From positions 1-64,000 of the forward strand of contig NZ_SRYA01000025.1 in assembly GCF_004793545.1 (NCBI RefSeq): 64,000 nucleotides of DNA, written 5' to 3'. The DNA comes from Petralouisia muris (GTDB taxonomy: Bacteria; Bacillota; Clostridia; Lachnospirales; Lachnospiraceae). Shown piece by piece: positions 55,205-63,914 of the stretch. A model generated the notes under the pieces. It did no database searches and had not been told where the DNA came from. It saw only the letters and a list, made by a program, of their open reading frames with translations. A program made the translations under genes and the position numbers. Position 1 is the stretch's first letter, and every line of letters begins with the position of its first letter.

Positions 55205-56602
55205 ATGGGAACAGATTCTAATTCTTCGGTTCAGCCTTTTGGCATAAAGGACAAGCTTGGTTATATGTTCGGTGATTTCGGGAATGATTTTACATTTATT
55301 TTATCTTCCAGTTTTATGCTGAAATTCTATACAGACGTTATGGGCATCAGTTCCGGCGTTGTAGGTACCCTGATGATGGCGGCGCGTTTTATTGATGCAT
55401 TTACGGACGTCACCATGGGGCAGATTGTGGACCGTTCCAAACCAACTAAGGATGGGAAGTTCCGTCCCTGGATTAAACGGATGTGCGGTCCGGTGGCAAT
55501 TGCTTCGTTTTTGATTTATCAGTCAGCATTTGCAAATATGGCGTATGGGTTCAAGGTGTTCTGGATGGTTGTTACCTACATACTGTGGGGCTCCATTTTT
55601 TATACATCCATTAACATTCCTTATGGTTCCATGGCATCTGCTATTTCTCCAGATCCCAAAGACCGGGCTCAGTTGTCCACCTGGAGATCCATTGGCGGCA
55701 CACTGGCAGGCTTGGTGATTGGCGTTGGAACCCCGTTGTTTGCATATGAAACCGTCAATGGCAATACTGTGCTTTCTGGTCCTCGTATGACCGTGATTGC
55801 AGGCATATTTGGCGTATTGGCTATTATTTGTTACCTGTTTTGTTTTAAGCTGGTACGGGAACGTGTGGAAGTTCCAGCCAATAATCAGAAGCTGGACATT
55901 GCAAGATTATTCAAGAGCCTTGTCACCAACCGTTCCTTATTGGGAATTATTGCAGCGGCAATTGCATTGCTTCTGGCAATGCTGACCATGCAGGGGATGG
56001 CAGGGTTTGTATTCCCCAATTTCTATGGAAGCGCTGAGGCGCAGTCGCTTTCTTCCCTGACCGGAACGATAGTAATGCTGGCGATTTGTGCGCCGCTGGC
56101 AGTAAAGCTTTCAACGAAATTCGGAAAAAAGGAGCTTTCCACAGTATCCTGCTTGGCTGCGGCAGTGGTATATTTGGCGTGTTTGATAATCCATCCGGCA
56201 AATCCTTATGTCTATGTGGCGTTTTACACGGTTGCATATATCGGGCTGGGATTTTTCAATATGATAATCTGGGCTATGATTACAGATGTTATTGACGATT
56301 CAGAAGTGAAAAACGGTATCCGGGAAGACGGCACTATTTATGCAGTATATTCTTTTGCAAGAAAAATTGGCCAGGCTTTGTCTTCTGGATTGACGGGAGC
56401 GCTCCTTTCTATGATTGGTTATACCCAGGCAACTGCTTTTGACCCGGATGTAACAGAGGGGATCTTTAAATTGTCCTGTATTGCGCCTCTTGTGGGATTT
56501 GTCCTGGTTGCTCTTTGCTTGTGGTTTATCTATCCTCTGAACAAAAAGCGGGTGGAAGAGAACGTTGCAGAACTGGCGCGCCGGCATAAAGCGCAAGGAT
56601 AA
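55205..56602 (+). CDS. GPH family glycoside/hexuronide:cation symporter
   Basis: This 465-residue membrane protein has twelve helices. The family motif AARFIDAFTDVTMGQIVDRS lies at residues 59-78, and another GPH-specific block, FYTSINIPYGSMASAI, at about 137-152. A FARKIGQALSSGLTGALL stretch lies near residue 385. Such symporters import glycosides, pentosides or hexuronides with protons or sodium. Between the GH2 and uronate genes it most likely imports a glucuronide or glucuronate. GAGAGGAGAAATT precedes ATG; the 144-bp gap after the GH2 gene shows no terminator. Confidence 0.9.
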   Translation: MGTDSNSSVQPFGIKDKLGYMFGDFGNDFTFILSSSFMLKFYTDVMGISSGVVGTLMMAARFIDAFTDVTMGQIVDRSKPTKDGKFRPWIKRMCGPVAIASFLIYQSAFANMAYGFKVFWMVVTYILWGSIFYTSINIPYGSMASAISPDPKDRAQLSTWRSIGGTLAGLVIGVGTPLFAYETVNGNTVLSGPRMTVIAGIFGVLAIICYLFCFKLVRERVEVPANNQKLDIARLFKSLVTNRSLLGIIAAAIALLLAMLTMQGMAGFVFPNFYGSAEAQSLSSLTGTIVMLAICAPLAVKLSTKFGKKELSTVSCLAAAVVYLACLIIHPANPYVYVAFYTVAYIGLGFFNMIIWAMITDVIDDSEVKNGIREDGTIYAVYSFARKIGQALSSGLTGALLSMIGYTQATAFDPDVTEGIFKLSCIAPLVGFVLVALCLWFIYPLNKKRVEENVAELARRHKAQG

Positions 56603-56612
56603 GGAGAACGCT

Positions 56613-57461
56613 ATGGCAGATAAATTTTTAGCGTATACAAAGCGCAATGATTTTCTGGTCTGTGTGGACAGCGACGGCTGTGCCATGGACACCATGGATA
56701 TCAAGCATTTCCGGTGTTTCGGCCCATGCATGGTGACGGAGTGGGGATTGGAAGAGTGGCAGGAAGAAATCTTAAACCGTTGGAATGAAATCAATCTCTA
56801 TACCATGACCCGGGGAATCAATCGTTTCAGGGGACTGGCAAAAGCGTTGGCTGAGATACAGGAAAAATACTGCGGGATTGAGGATTTGGAAAGGCTGGTG
56901 CGCTGGGTGGATGAGACGCCTGAACTATCCAATGACGCACTGGAACGAGAGATTTCTAAGGGGGAAAGTGTCTGCCTTAAGAAAGCCCTTTCCTGGAGCC
57001 GTGCAGTGAATCAGTCTGTGGAACGGCTTCCGGAAGAGGAAAAACGTCCCTTTGAAGGGGTAGGGGAGGCGTTAAAGAAAGCATGGAGAGATTCTGACAT
57101 TGCTGTGGTATCCAGCGCCAATCCTGGGGCTGTGCTGGAAGAATGGGATATCCACGGGCTTTTGGAATATACGGATGTGGTGCTTGCCCAGGATTCCGGA
57201 AGTAAGGCATTTTGTATTGGAGAGCTGCTGAAGCGTGGGTATCAGCCGGAGCATGTGCTGATGTGTGGAGACGCTCCGGGTGATTTGGAAGCGGCGAAAA
57301 AGAACGGTGTGTATTTTTACCCAATTTTGGTGCGCAGGGAAGCAGAAAGCTGGAAGGAATTCCGGGAAGTTGGATTAAAGCATTTTCTGGAAGGCTCTTA
57401 CGGCGGTCAGTACCAGGAGGAGAAGGAAAAGCAATTCCTTGCAAATCTCGGGGAAAAATAA
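56613..57461 (+). CDS. HAD superfamily hydrolase
   Basis: This 282-residue haloacid-dehalogenase-like protein has motif I in FLVCVDSDGCAMDTMD (nucleophile aspartate near residue 18), motif II in AVVSSANPG (about 166) and motif IV in VLMCGDAPGDLEAAKKNG (about 216-233), with a large helical cap between. Most relatives remove phosphate from sugar phosphates; the substrate is unknown. AAGGAG precedes ATG 56613, 11 bp after the transporter stop. Its inclusion suggests removal of a toxic or dead-end phosphosugar, which is speculative. Confidence 0.82.
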   Translation: MADKFLAYTKRNDFLVCVDSDGCAMDTMDIKHFRCFGPCMVTEWGLEEWQEEILNRWNEINLYTMTRGINRFRGLAKALAEIQEKYCGIEDLERLVRWVDETPELSNDALEREISKGESVCLKKALSWSRAVNQSVERLPEEEKRPFEGVGEALKKAWRDSDIAVVSSANPGAVLEEWDIHGLLEYTDVVLAQDSGSKAFCIGELLKRGYQPEHVLMCGDAPGDLEAAKKNGVYFYPILVRREAESWKEFREVGLKHFLEGSYGGQYQEEKEKQFLANLGEK

Positions 57462-57493
57462 AATTGCGATTGGAAAAATGAAATATCAGGCGT

Positions 57494-57539
57494 CCCAGAG
57501 CGTGTTTGGAAAATAATGCTTTTTCAAACACGCTCTGGG
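57494..57539. repeat. 15-bp perfect inverted repeat sharing the GAGCGTGTTTG core
   Basis: CCCAGAGCGTGTTTG (57494-57508) pairs with CAAACACGCTCTGGG (57525-57539), and a further G-U and three A-U pairs extend it. There is no T-run, and it lies inside an apparent operon, so it may be a partial terminator or mRNA-processing hairpin. Its core also forms the terminator at 45220-45281. Confidence 0.7.
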
Positions 57540-57598
57540 GGCAGGACAAGAGGGAGAAATGCCCCTGGGCGTATCTGATATCCAGAGGAGGAAGAATT

Positions 57599-59371
57599 AT
57601 GGTAGATATGAAAGCGAAGCCGTTTTACCTGTCAGATGAGGATTGTAAATGGGTGGAAGATACGATTGCAAATATGACAGTGGATGAAAAAATCGGTCAG
57701 TTATTTTTCAATATGGGTTCCAGCCGCACTGAGGATTATCTGAAAATGACAGTGAAGGATTATCACATCGGCGGCATCCGCTACAATCCTGGAACTGCAG
57801 ATGAAATCTATGAACAGAACCGGATTTTACAGGAAAACAGCAAAATTCCGCTGATTATTGCCTGCAACACGGAAAACGGCGGAGACGGAGCCTGTACCGA
57901 TGGAACCACCATCGGAAATCAGACGAAAATCGCTGCCACCGGGAATGCAGACTATGCGTATCAGCTGGGTTATATGTCCAATAAGGAAGCGGCAGCCATT
58001 GGCTGCAATCTGTCCTTTGCGCCGGTCAGCGACATTCTTTATAACTGGGAAAATCCAGTGATTGGCCTGCGCACTTATGGAAACGATCCGGAGCGGGTGG
58101 CAGTAATGGCAAAAGCATATATGGAAGGGGCTCATGCCAATCCAGGGTTTTGCTGCGCAGCCAAGCATTTTCCAGGAGACGGCCTGGATTTCAGGGATCA
58201 GCATGTGGCAAACAGCGTGAACTCTATGAGCTGTGAAGAGTGGGATAAGACCTTCGGGCTGGTATACCAGATATTGATAGACAACGGGTTAGAAGCGATT
58301 ATGGCAGGACATATTATGCAGCCGGCTTATGCCCGCCATTTTAATCCGGCTCTGTCGGATGATGAGATGATGCCTGCAACTTTGTCCCCGGAACTGATTC
58401 AGGGACTGCTTCGGCAGAAGCTGGGCTTTAACGGAATGGTGCTGACGGACGCTTCCCATATGGTGGGGCTGACCTGCCGCATGAAGCGCAGCGACGTGCT
58501 TCCGGCTGCTATTGCCGCAGGCGTTGACATGTTCTTGTTCTTTAATGAAATGGAAGAAGATTTCGCCAGCATGAAGCAGGGATATCTGGACGGCAGGATT
58601 ACTGAGGAACGCCTGGATGACGCCCTCCACAGGATTCTTGCGCTGAAAGCCCATATGGGACTTCACAAAAAGGTGAAAACAGAACTGATGCCGCCCAAAG
58701 AGCAGGTACATGAGATTGTGGGATGCCAGGCTCATAAGGAGATGCAGAAAGAGATTTCTGATAAGTCCATTACCCTGGTAAAATATAAAGATAAAGATGT
58801 GCTTCCTATTACGCCGGAACGATATAAGAGGATCATGATTGTGTATGTGAAGGGCTTGTCTGCGCCAGGCTTGGGAGCCTTATTTGGGGCAAAAAAATCA
58901 CCGGCAGAGACGCTGAAAGACAAGCTCTGCGCCCAGGGATTTGACGCTTTTATCTATGAAAGCCCCATCGAACAGATGCAAAAGAAAATGCAGGCCGGGG
59001 AAAAACCAGACCTTAATATGTATTTTGCCGGAAAAACTCCCATCAAAGAATTCCGGGAAAAGCAGGATTTGATTATCACCCTGGTGGACATTCCGGGAGG
59101 TTTCCAGCCTGTGGCCCGCCCTGCATTCGGCATGACAAAAGGCGGCGGGGAAATTCCCTGGTATGTATTTGAACTTCCGGTAGTAGTGATCGGCGTTCAG
59201 CATCCTTTTGTGCTGGCAGACATTCCCCAGGCCAGAACGTATATCAATGCATATGACAGCAAGGATGTGACCCTGGATGCACTGGTGGCAAAGCTGATGG
59301 CAGGGGAAGAAGCATTTACAGGCAAAGATCCGGTGGATTCTTTCTGCGGGATTTTTGATACACGGATTTAA
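57599..59371 (+). CDS. GH3 family glycosidase of the uronate locus
   Basis: This 590-residue protein has an N-terminal GH3 TIM barrel and a C-terminal alpha/beta-sandwich. Motifs are VDEKIGQLFFNMGSS, AAKHFPGDGLDFRDQH (about residues 183-198) and the nucleophile in GMVLTDASHMVGL (about 285). The NagZ-type KHFPGHG histidine is replaced by aspartate, so it belongs to a GH3 branch other than classical N-acetylhexosaminidases. No signal peptide is present. GAGGAGGAAG fixes ATG 57599; the longer frame crosses the hairpin. It sits between the HAD gene and uxuA, so it should trim an imported uronic-acid-linked glycoside. Confidence 0.85.
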   Translation: MVDMKAKPFYLSDEDCKWVEDTIANMTVDEKIGQLFFNMGSSRTEDYLKMTVKDYHIGGIRYNPGTADEIYEQNRILQENSKIPLIIACNTENGGDGACTDGTTIGNQTKIAATGNADYAYQLGYMSNKEAAAIGCNLSFAPVSDILYNWENPVIGLRTYGNDPERVAVMAKAYMEGAHANPGFCCAAKHFPGDGLDFRDQHVANSVNSMSCEEWDKTFGLVYQILIDNGLEAIMAGHIMQPAYARHFNPALSDDEMMPATLSPELIQGLLRQKLGFNGMVLTDASHMVGLTCRMKRSDVLPAAIAAGVDMFLFFNEMEEDFASMKQGYLDGRITEERLDDALHRILALKAHMGLHKKVKTELMPPKEQVHEIVGCQAHKEMQKEISDKSITLVKYKDKDVLPITPERYKRIMIVYVKGLSAPGLGALFGAKKSPAETLKDKLCAQGFDAFIYESPIEQMQKKMQAGEKPDLNMYFAGKTPIKEFREKQDLIITLVDIPGGFQPVARPAFGMTKGGGEIPWYVFELPVVVIGVQHPFVLADIPQARTYINAYDSKDVTLDALVAKLMAGEEAFTGKDPVDSFCGIFDTRI

Positions 59372-59395
59372 TTTTTATATTGTAGGAGGAATATT

Positions 59396-60466
59396 ATGCA
59401 GATGACATTTCGCTGGTATGGCGAAGGAAATGACAGCATCACCCAGGAGATGATTAAGCAGATTCCCGGCGTCACCGGCCTGGTGTGGGCGCTGCACGAC
59501 AAGGCAGCAGGGGAAGTCTGGGAAGTGGAAGGAATTGAAAAAATGCGGCAGCAGATTGAAGGGCATGGCTTCAATATGGATGTGGTGGAAAGCGTCAATG
59601 TTCACGACGATATCAAAATCGGACTGCCCACCCGGGACAAATATATTGAAAACTACAAGCAGACCCTGCGCAATCTTTCCAAGTTCGGGGTAAAAGTCGT
59701 AACCTATAACTTTATGCCTATTTTTGATTGGACCAGGACAGATCTGTTTCATCCTATGGAGGATGGCTCCACCGCATTATTTTACGAGAAGGCGAAGATT
59801 CAGGAAGATTATAAAGAGATGGCAGATTATATTCTGAAAAACCTTCATGGGATGACCTTCCCGGGCTGGGAGCCGGAACGGATGGCAAAATTAGATGAAC
59901 TGTTTGAGGCTTACCGCCCCGTCACCAAAGAAAAGCTCTGGGAAAATCTGAAATATTTTCTGGAAGCCATCATGCCCACCTGTCATGAGACTGGGATCAA
60001 AATGGCAATTCATCAGGATGATCCGCCCTGGGATATTTTCGGCCTGCCAAGACTTTTGGTGGATAAGGAATCCATTGGGAAGTTCCTGTCCATGGTGGAT
60101 GACGACCACAACTGCCTGTGCCTGTGTTCCGGTTCCCTGGGAGCCAATCCGGAAAATAATGTGCCGGATATTGTACGGACTTACTGTGACAGGATTGCAT
60201 TTGCCCATATCCGCAACGTGAAGCATTTTCCCAATGGGGATTTCACGGAAAGCTCCCACAGAGACTGTGACGGAGATGTGGGAATCCTTGAGATTATGAG
60301 GGCTTACCATGACTGCGGCTATGAGGGATATATCCGACCGGATCACGGCCGCCATATCTGGGGCGAACAGTGCCGTCCGGGGTATGGGCTTTATGACCGT
60401 GCCCTTGGAATCATGTATCTGTGGGGCTGCTGGGATATGCTGGAGCGGGAAGCCGGGAAAATTTAG
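59396..60466 (+). CDS. uxuA: D-mannonate dehydratase
   Basis: This 356-residue TIM-barrel enzyme has the UxuA patterns MTFRWYGEGND, GLVWALHD, then KMAIHQDDPPWDIFGLPR (about residue 201 on), CLCSGSLGANPEN, FAHIRNVK and YIRPDHGRHIW. Conserved cysteine, histidine and aspartate residues bind the metal. It converts D-mannonate to 2-keto-3-deoxygluconate, the last step before KDG kinase. AGGAGG precedes ATG. The KDG kinase and aldolase are not in the window. Confidence 0.95.
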   Translation: MQMTFRWYGEGNDSITQEMIKQIPGVTGLVWALHDKAAGEVWEVEGIEKMRQQIEGHGFNMDVVESVNVHDDIKIGLPTRDKYIENYKQTLRNLSKFGVKVVTYNFMPIFDWTRTDLFHPMEDGSTALFYEKAKIQEDYKEMADYILKNLHGMTFPGWEPERMAKLDELFEAYRPVTKEKLWENLKYFLEAIMPTCHETGIKMAIHQDDPPWDIFGLPRLLVDKESIGKFLSMVDDDHNCLCLCSGSLGANPENNVPDIVRTYCDRIAFAHIRNVKHFPNGDFTESSHRDCDGDVGILEIMRAYHDCGYEGYIRPDHGRHIWGEQCRPGYGLYDRALGIMYLWGCWDMLEREAGKI

Positions 60467-60481
60467 AACAGGAGGCGCGGA

Positions 60482-61882
60482 ATGCGAAAATTTATGGATG
60501 AAAACTTTCTGCTGTCTACAGCTACAGCAGAAAAATTATACCACGGCACAGCCAAAAAGCTGCCCATTATCGACTACCACTGCCATATCAATCCCCAGGA
60601 AATTGCCGAAGATCGGAAATTTGAAAATATTTCCCAGGTTTGGCTGGGCGGCGATCATTATAAATGGCGGGTGATGCGGGCAGGCGGGATTACTGAGGAT
60701 AAAATTACCGGAAACGCGCCGGATCGTGAGAAATTCCGGGCCTTTGCCAGCGTTATGCCAAAACTTATCGGCAACCCCCTTTACCACTGGAGCCACTTAG
60801 AGCTTCAGCGGGGGTTTGGCGTTGCAGAGCCCTTAACGGCAGAAAATGCAGATGACATTTATGATCGCTGCAATGAAGTGTTAAAAAGGTATTCCGCCCG
60901 TTCTCTGATGCGAAAATTTAACGTGCAGGCTATTTGCACCACAGACGATCCCATAGACAGCCTTTCTTACCATGACGAGATTCAGGCTGATTCGGAAATG
61001 GAAATCAAAGTCCTTCCGGCATTCCGTCCGGACAAGGCTGTAAATATTGAAAAGCCGGGGTTTGCGGAATATATCGCCAAGCTGTCTGATACAGTGGGCC
61101 GCAAATTAGACACGGCAGAAGAGGTTGCCCTTGCCCTGTGTGAGCGGATCGATTACTTTGCCGAACACGGCTGTCTCTGCGCCGATCACGGCCTGGATTA
61201 CTGCATGTATGAAAAGCCGGATAAGATGGCGGCAAACCATGCCTTTGCCATTGCGATGGAAGGAAAATGTCCGGACAGGAAGCTGGCGGACGCCTACAAA
61301 ACCTTAGTCACCATTGCCTGCGCCAAAAAATATTCGGAAAAAAATTGGGTGATGCAGCTTCATTTCGGCTGCCTGAGAAACGCCAATAAGCCTCAGTTTG
61401 AGCTGCTTGGCCCGGACACCGGCTATGATGCGGTCAACAGCCAGTCCGGCGTGGAGTGCGTCGCTCCTTTGTTGAATGCATGCTTGGAAAATGACGGATT
61501 GCCGAAAACCATCCTTTATTCCCTGAACCCCATAGATAACACGGCTCTTGCCACCATTATGGCATGCTTTCAGGGGGGAGGCGTTCCTGGGAAAATCCAG
61601 CAGGGGAGCGCCTGGTGGTTCAATGATAATCGCTTTGGGATGCGTAATCAGCTAACAGAATTAGCTGCCAACGGAGTCTTAGGCTGCTTTGTGGGAATGC
61701 TGACGGATTCTCGTTCTTTTTTAAGCTATACCCGTCATGAATATTTCCGTCGGGTGCTCTGCGAACTGGTGGGAGAATGGGTGGAAAGCGGGCAGTATCC
61801 TGCGGATGACGCAGCATTGGAGCAGTTGATTCGTAATCTGTGTTACAATAATACCCGGGATTATTTCGGGTTTCACGTATAA
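60482..61882 (+). CDS. uxaC: Glucuronate/galacturonate isomerase
   Basis: This 466-residue amidohydrolase-fold enzyme opens with FMDENFLLSTATAEKLYHG. It has PIIDYHCHINPQEIAED (metal histidines near residue 36), NVQAICTTDDPIDSL, and the C-terminal SYTRHEYFRRVLC and YNNTRDYFGF blocks of UxaC. It converts D-glucuronate to D-fructuronate, the entry step of the pathway. AGGAGGCGCGG lies upstream, 15 bp after uxuA. Length is typical. Confidence 0.96.
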   Translation: MRKFMDENFLLSTATAEKLYHGTAKKLPIIDYHCHINPQEIAEDRKFENISQVWLGGDHYKWRVMRAGGITEDKITGNAPDREKFRAFASVMPKLIGNPLYHWSHLELQRGFGVAEPLTAENADDIYDRCNEVLKRYSARSLMRKFNVQAICTTDDPIDSLSYHDEIQADSEMEIKVLPAFRPDKAVNIEKPGFAEYIAKLSDTVGRKLDTAEEVALALCERIDYFAEHGCLCADHGLDYCMYEKPDKMAANHAFAIAMEGKCPDRKLADAYKTLVTIACAKKYSEKNWVMQLHFGCLRNANKPQFELLGPDTGYDAVNSQSGVECVAPLLNACLENDGLPKTILYSLNPIDNTALATIMACFQGGGVPGKIQQGSAWWFNDNRFGMRNQLTELAANGVLGCFVGMLTDSRSFLSYTRHEYFRRVLCELVGEWVESGQYPADDAALEQLIRNLCYNNTRDYFGFHV

Positions 61883-61897
61883 AGAAAGGAAAGAATT

Positions 61898-62743
61898 ATG
61901 ATGGAATTACCATTAAATATAGAGTTTACCGAAAAAGTTGTCGTAGTGACCGGAGCTGGCGGCGTACTCTGCGGCACCATGGCCAAAGCTTTTGCGCAGG
62001 CAGGAGCGAAAGTTGCAGCCTTGGATTTAAATGAGGAGGCAGTAAAGAAGCTGGCGGATGAATGCAAGGATGCGGGTTATATCTGCGAAGGCTACAAGGC
62101 TAATGTATTGGACCCGGAAGAGCTGGAAGCTGTTCACCGGCAGGTGCTGGCAGATTTAGGCCCCTGTGACATCTTAATTAACGGCGCCGGAGGAAACAAT
62201 CCCCGGGCCACTACAGACAACGAATATCATCATGAGAAAACGGAGGGCCAGAAAACCTTTTTTGACCTGGATCCCAATGGCGTGGATTTCGTCTTTAAAT
62301 TGAATTTCCAGGGAACGCTGCTTCCCACCCAGGTGTTTGCAAAAGAAATGGCAGAGAGAAAATCTGGCTGTATCCTGAATGTTTCTTCCATGAATGCGTA
62401 TGTGCCGCTGACAAAGATACCTGCATATTCTGGAGCGAAAGCTGCGGTGTCCAACTTTACTCAATGGCTGGCCACCCATTTTGCAGGAACAGGAATCCGC
62501 TGCAATGCCATTGCGCCGGGATTTCTGGTGTCCAATCAGAACCGTTCCCTGCTCTTTCAGGAGGACGGCGCGCCTACGCCCCGCTCCAATAAGATTCTGG
62601 CAGGTACTCCCATGGGACGGTTTGTGGAAGGAGAAGAACTTCTGGGAGGGGTATTTTTCCTGTGTGACGACAAGGCAGCCAGTGCAATTACCGGCGTAGT
62701 GCTTCCTATTGATGCAGGATATTCCGCATATTCCGGGGTATAA
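61898..62743 (+). CDS. SDR family oxidoreductase, likely D-mannonate oxidoreductase (fructuronate reductase)
   Basis: This 281-residue short-chain dehydrogenase has the Rossmann motif VVVTGAGGVLCGTMAKAFA, NGAGGNNP, NVSSMNAYVP with the catalytic serine, and the YSGAKAA Tyr-x-x-x-Lys pair. In many Firmicutes an SDR of this size replaces UxuB, reducing fructuronate to mannonate. It fills the exact missing step between UxaC and UxuA here. Two adjacent ATGs are possible starts. A strong terminator follows. Confidence 0.88.
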   Translation: MMELPLNIEFTEKVVVVTGAGGVLCGTMAKAFAQAGAKVAALDLNEEAVKKLADECKDAGYICEGYKANVLDPEELEAVHRQVLADLGPCDILINGAGGNNPRATTDNEYHHEKTEGQKTFFDLDPNGVDFVFKLNFQGTLLPTQVFAKEMAERKSGCILNVSSMNAYVPLTKIPAYSGAKAAVSNFTQWLATHFAGTGIRCNAIAPGFLVSNQNRSLLFQEDGAPTPRSNKILAGTPMGRFVEGEELLGGVFFLCDDKAASAITGVVLPIDAGYSAYSGV

Positions 62744-62755
62744 GAAGGACAATCA

Positions 62756-62792
62756 GGGGCTGTCGGAAAATAACGGATTTCCCGACAGCCCT
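62756..62792 (+). terminator. Terminator of the uronate operon
   Basis: GGGCTGTCGG (62757-62766) pairs with CCGACAGCCC (62782-62791), extended inside by AAA and TTT, and is followed by TCATTTATTT. It lies 12 bp after the SDR stop and abuts the end of the minus-strand relic. Confidence 0.8.
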
Positions 62793-63028
62793 CATTTATT
62801 TGAGAATAAGCCAGTGAGGAAGGCATGGTAAAAACTTTCCTGATAATCATAGTAGCTGATGGTATCAAATAATAAATCTGAAATCAGGGTTGTAAGCTTT
62901 GCGTCATCCTCAGTCCATAAGGCAGTAAACAATTCTTGCCTGTCACGTTTGGCAGAGCATTCAGTAAACCATGTTTTGACGCTTTTTCTGAATATCCCCA
63001 TAATTTCCTTATTTGGTATTTTCGGCAC
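62792..63028 (-). pseudogene. Middle fragment of an AAA-ATPase-like / PD-(D/E)XK family gene
   Basis: The minus frame encodes PKIPNKEIMGIFRKSVKTWF, then DRQELFTALWTEDDAKLTTL and LLFDTISYYDYQESFYHAFL. This is the linker region between the ATPase and nuclease domains of the DUF1703/PDDEXK_9 family, usually at about residues 330-430. Neither ATPase nor nuclease residues remain. It is complementary to the middle missing from the gene at 21733-22398. Upstream (63028-63060) the frame continues without a start, so it is a remnant. Confidence 0.65.
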
Positions 63029-63220
63029 AAATTGGCTGGGCTGTACAGGCTGTTCTGAAATCTGGTTCCGGTAAAAATACTTTCTTTTGCAATTCTCAAA
63101 CCTGTACCAATTCAGAAGTCAAACATTTTTAGAACATATATTCGAAAAAATATTGACTTATTCAAAATCTTGTGTTAGCATTGGAAAAAGCAGATATATG
63201 CTGGAAAGAGAGGTGGCAGG

Positions 63221-63304
63221 ATGTACCGGGTATTAGATGTCTGCATGCATAATCAGAGAGATGATAATTTGAATTTATTCTTATCATTTTTGGGTGGCTG
63301 CTAA
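63221..63304 (+). CDS. Possible 27-residue peptide ORF
   Basis: ATG 63221 follows GAGAGGTGGCAGG and encodes MYRVLDVCMHNQRDDNLNLF then LSFLGGC. A TTGACT box at about 63153 with a 17-bp spaced TAGCAT could serve as a weak promoter. It ends 71 bp before the acetyltransferase start. Function and even translation are uncertain; it could be a leader peptide or chance. Confidence 0.3.
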   Translation: MYRVLDVCMHNQRDDNLNLFLSFLGGC

Positions 63305-63374
63305 ATATTCAGAATATTCTGCATTATTTCAGAGAGTTTTTGCTCTGGTGCAGAATTGGAATGGAAGGAAAAAT

Positions 63375-63914
63375 ATGAAGAATTATAAAATAATATCAAT
63401 CCGGCATTGCCCGGATTTGCTGGATGTTGTAGCCCAATGGTTTCATGAGAAGTGGCAGATTCCGTTGGAAGCATATCAGGAAAGCATGAAGGAATGCCTG
63501 AAGAATCAACTTCCTGTTCCTCAATGGTATGTGGCAGTTGAAGAAAGTAATTCGGAAGCATGCATGGCAGGTCAGAAAGCAGAGAACATGGACAATTCTG
63601 CTATAACAGTAAAAGGATTTTCTGGCAGAATTATAGGCGGGCTTGGCGTTATAGCCAATGATTTTCATGAACGAAAGGATTTAACGCCCAATGTCTGCGC
63701 TGTTTATGTGGAAGAAGAGTTCCGCTGCCAGGGCATTGCAGGAAGCATGTTAGATTACGTCTGCAGGGATATGGAAGAAAGAAATATCAGCACACTGTAT
63801 CTGATTACAGACCACACTTCTTTTTATGAACGTTATGGATGGGAATTTTTATGTATGGTCCAGGGAGAAGGGGAAGCAGAGTTGTCCCGGATGTATGTCC
63901 ATATAATGTCTTAG
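63375..63914 (+). CDS. GNAT family N-acetyltransferase
   Basis: This 179-residue acetyltransferase has the acetyl-CoA loop VEEEFRCQGIAGSMLDYV (about residues 115-132), preceded by the central strand DLTPNVCAVYV, and the C-terminal LYLITDHTSFYERYGWEF, typical of GNAT proteins. A GRIIGGLGVIAND strand precedes them. A low-complexity insert (ESNSEACMAGQKAENMD) sits in the middle. AAGGAAAAAT precedes ATG 63375. The substrate is unknown, and the gene appears to stand alone. Confidence 0.85.
   Translation: MKNYKIISIRHCPDLLDVVAQWFHEKWQIPLEAYQESMKECLKNQLPVPQWYVAVEESNSEACMAGQKAENMDNSAITVKGFSGRIIGGLGVIANDFHERKDLTPNVCAVYVEEEFRCQGIAGSMLDYVCRDMEERNISTLYLITDHTSFYERYGWEFLCMVQGEGEAELSRMYVHIMS

Noticed and set aside
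57494-57539. Ordinary terminator ending a separate GH2-GPH-HAD operon
   Set aside because: The stem is strong but lacks a T-run, and the same pathway genes follow it, so it was listed as a repeat hairpin rather than a terminator.
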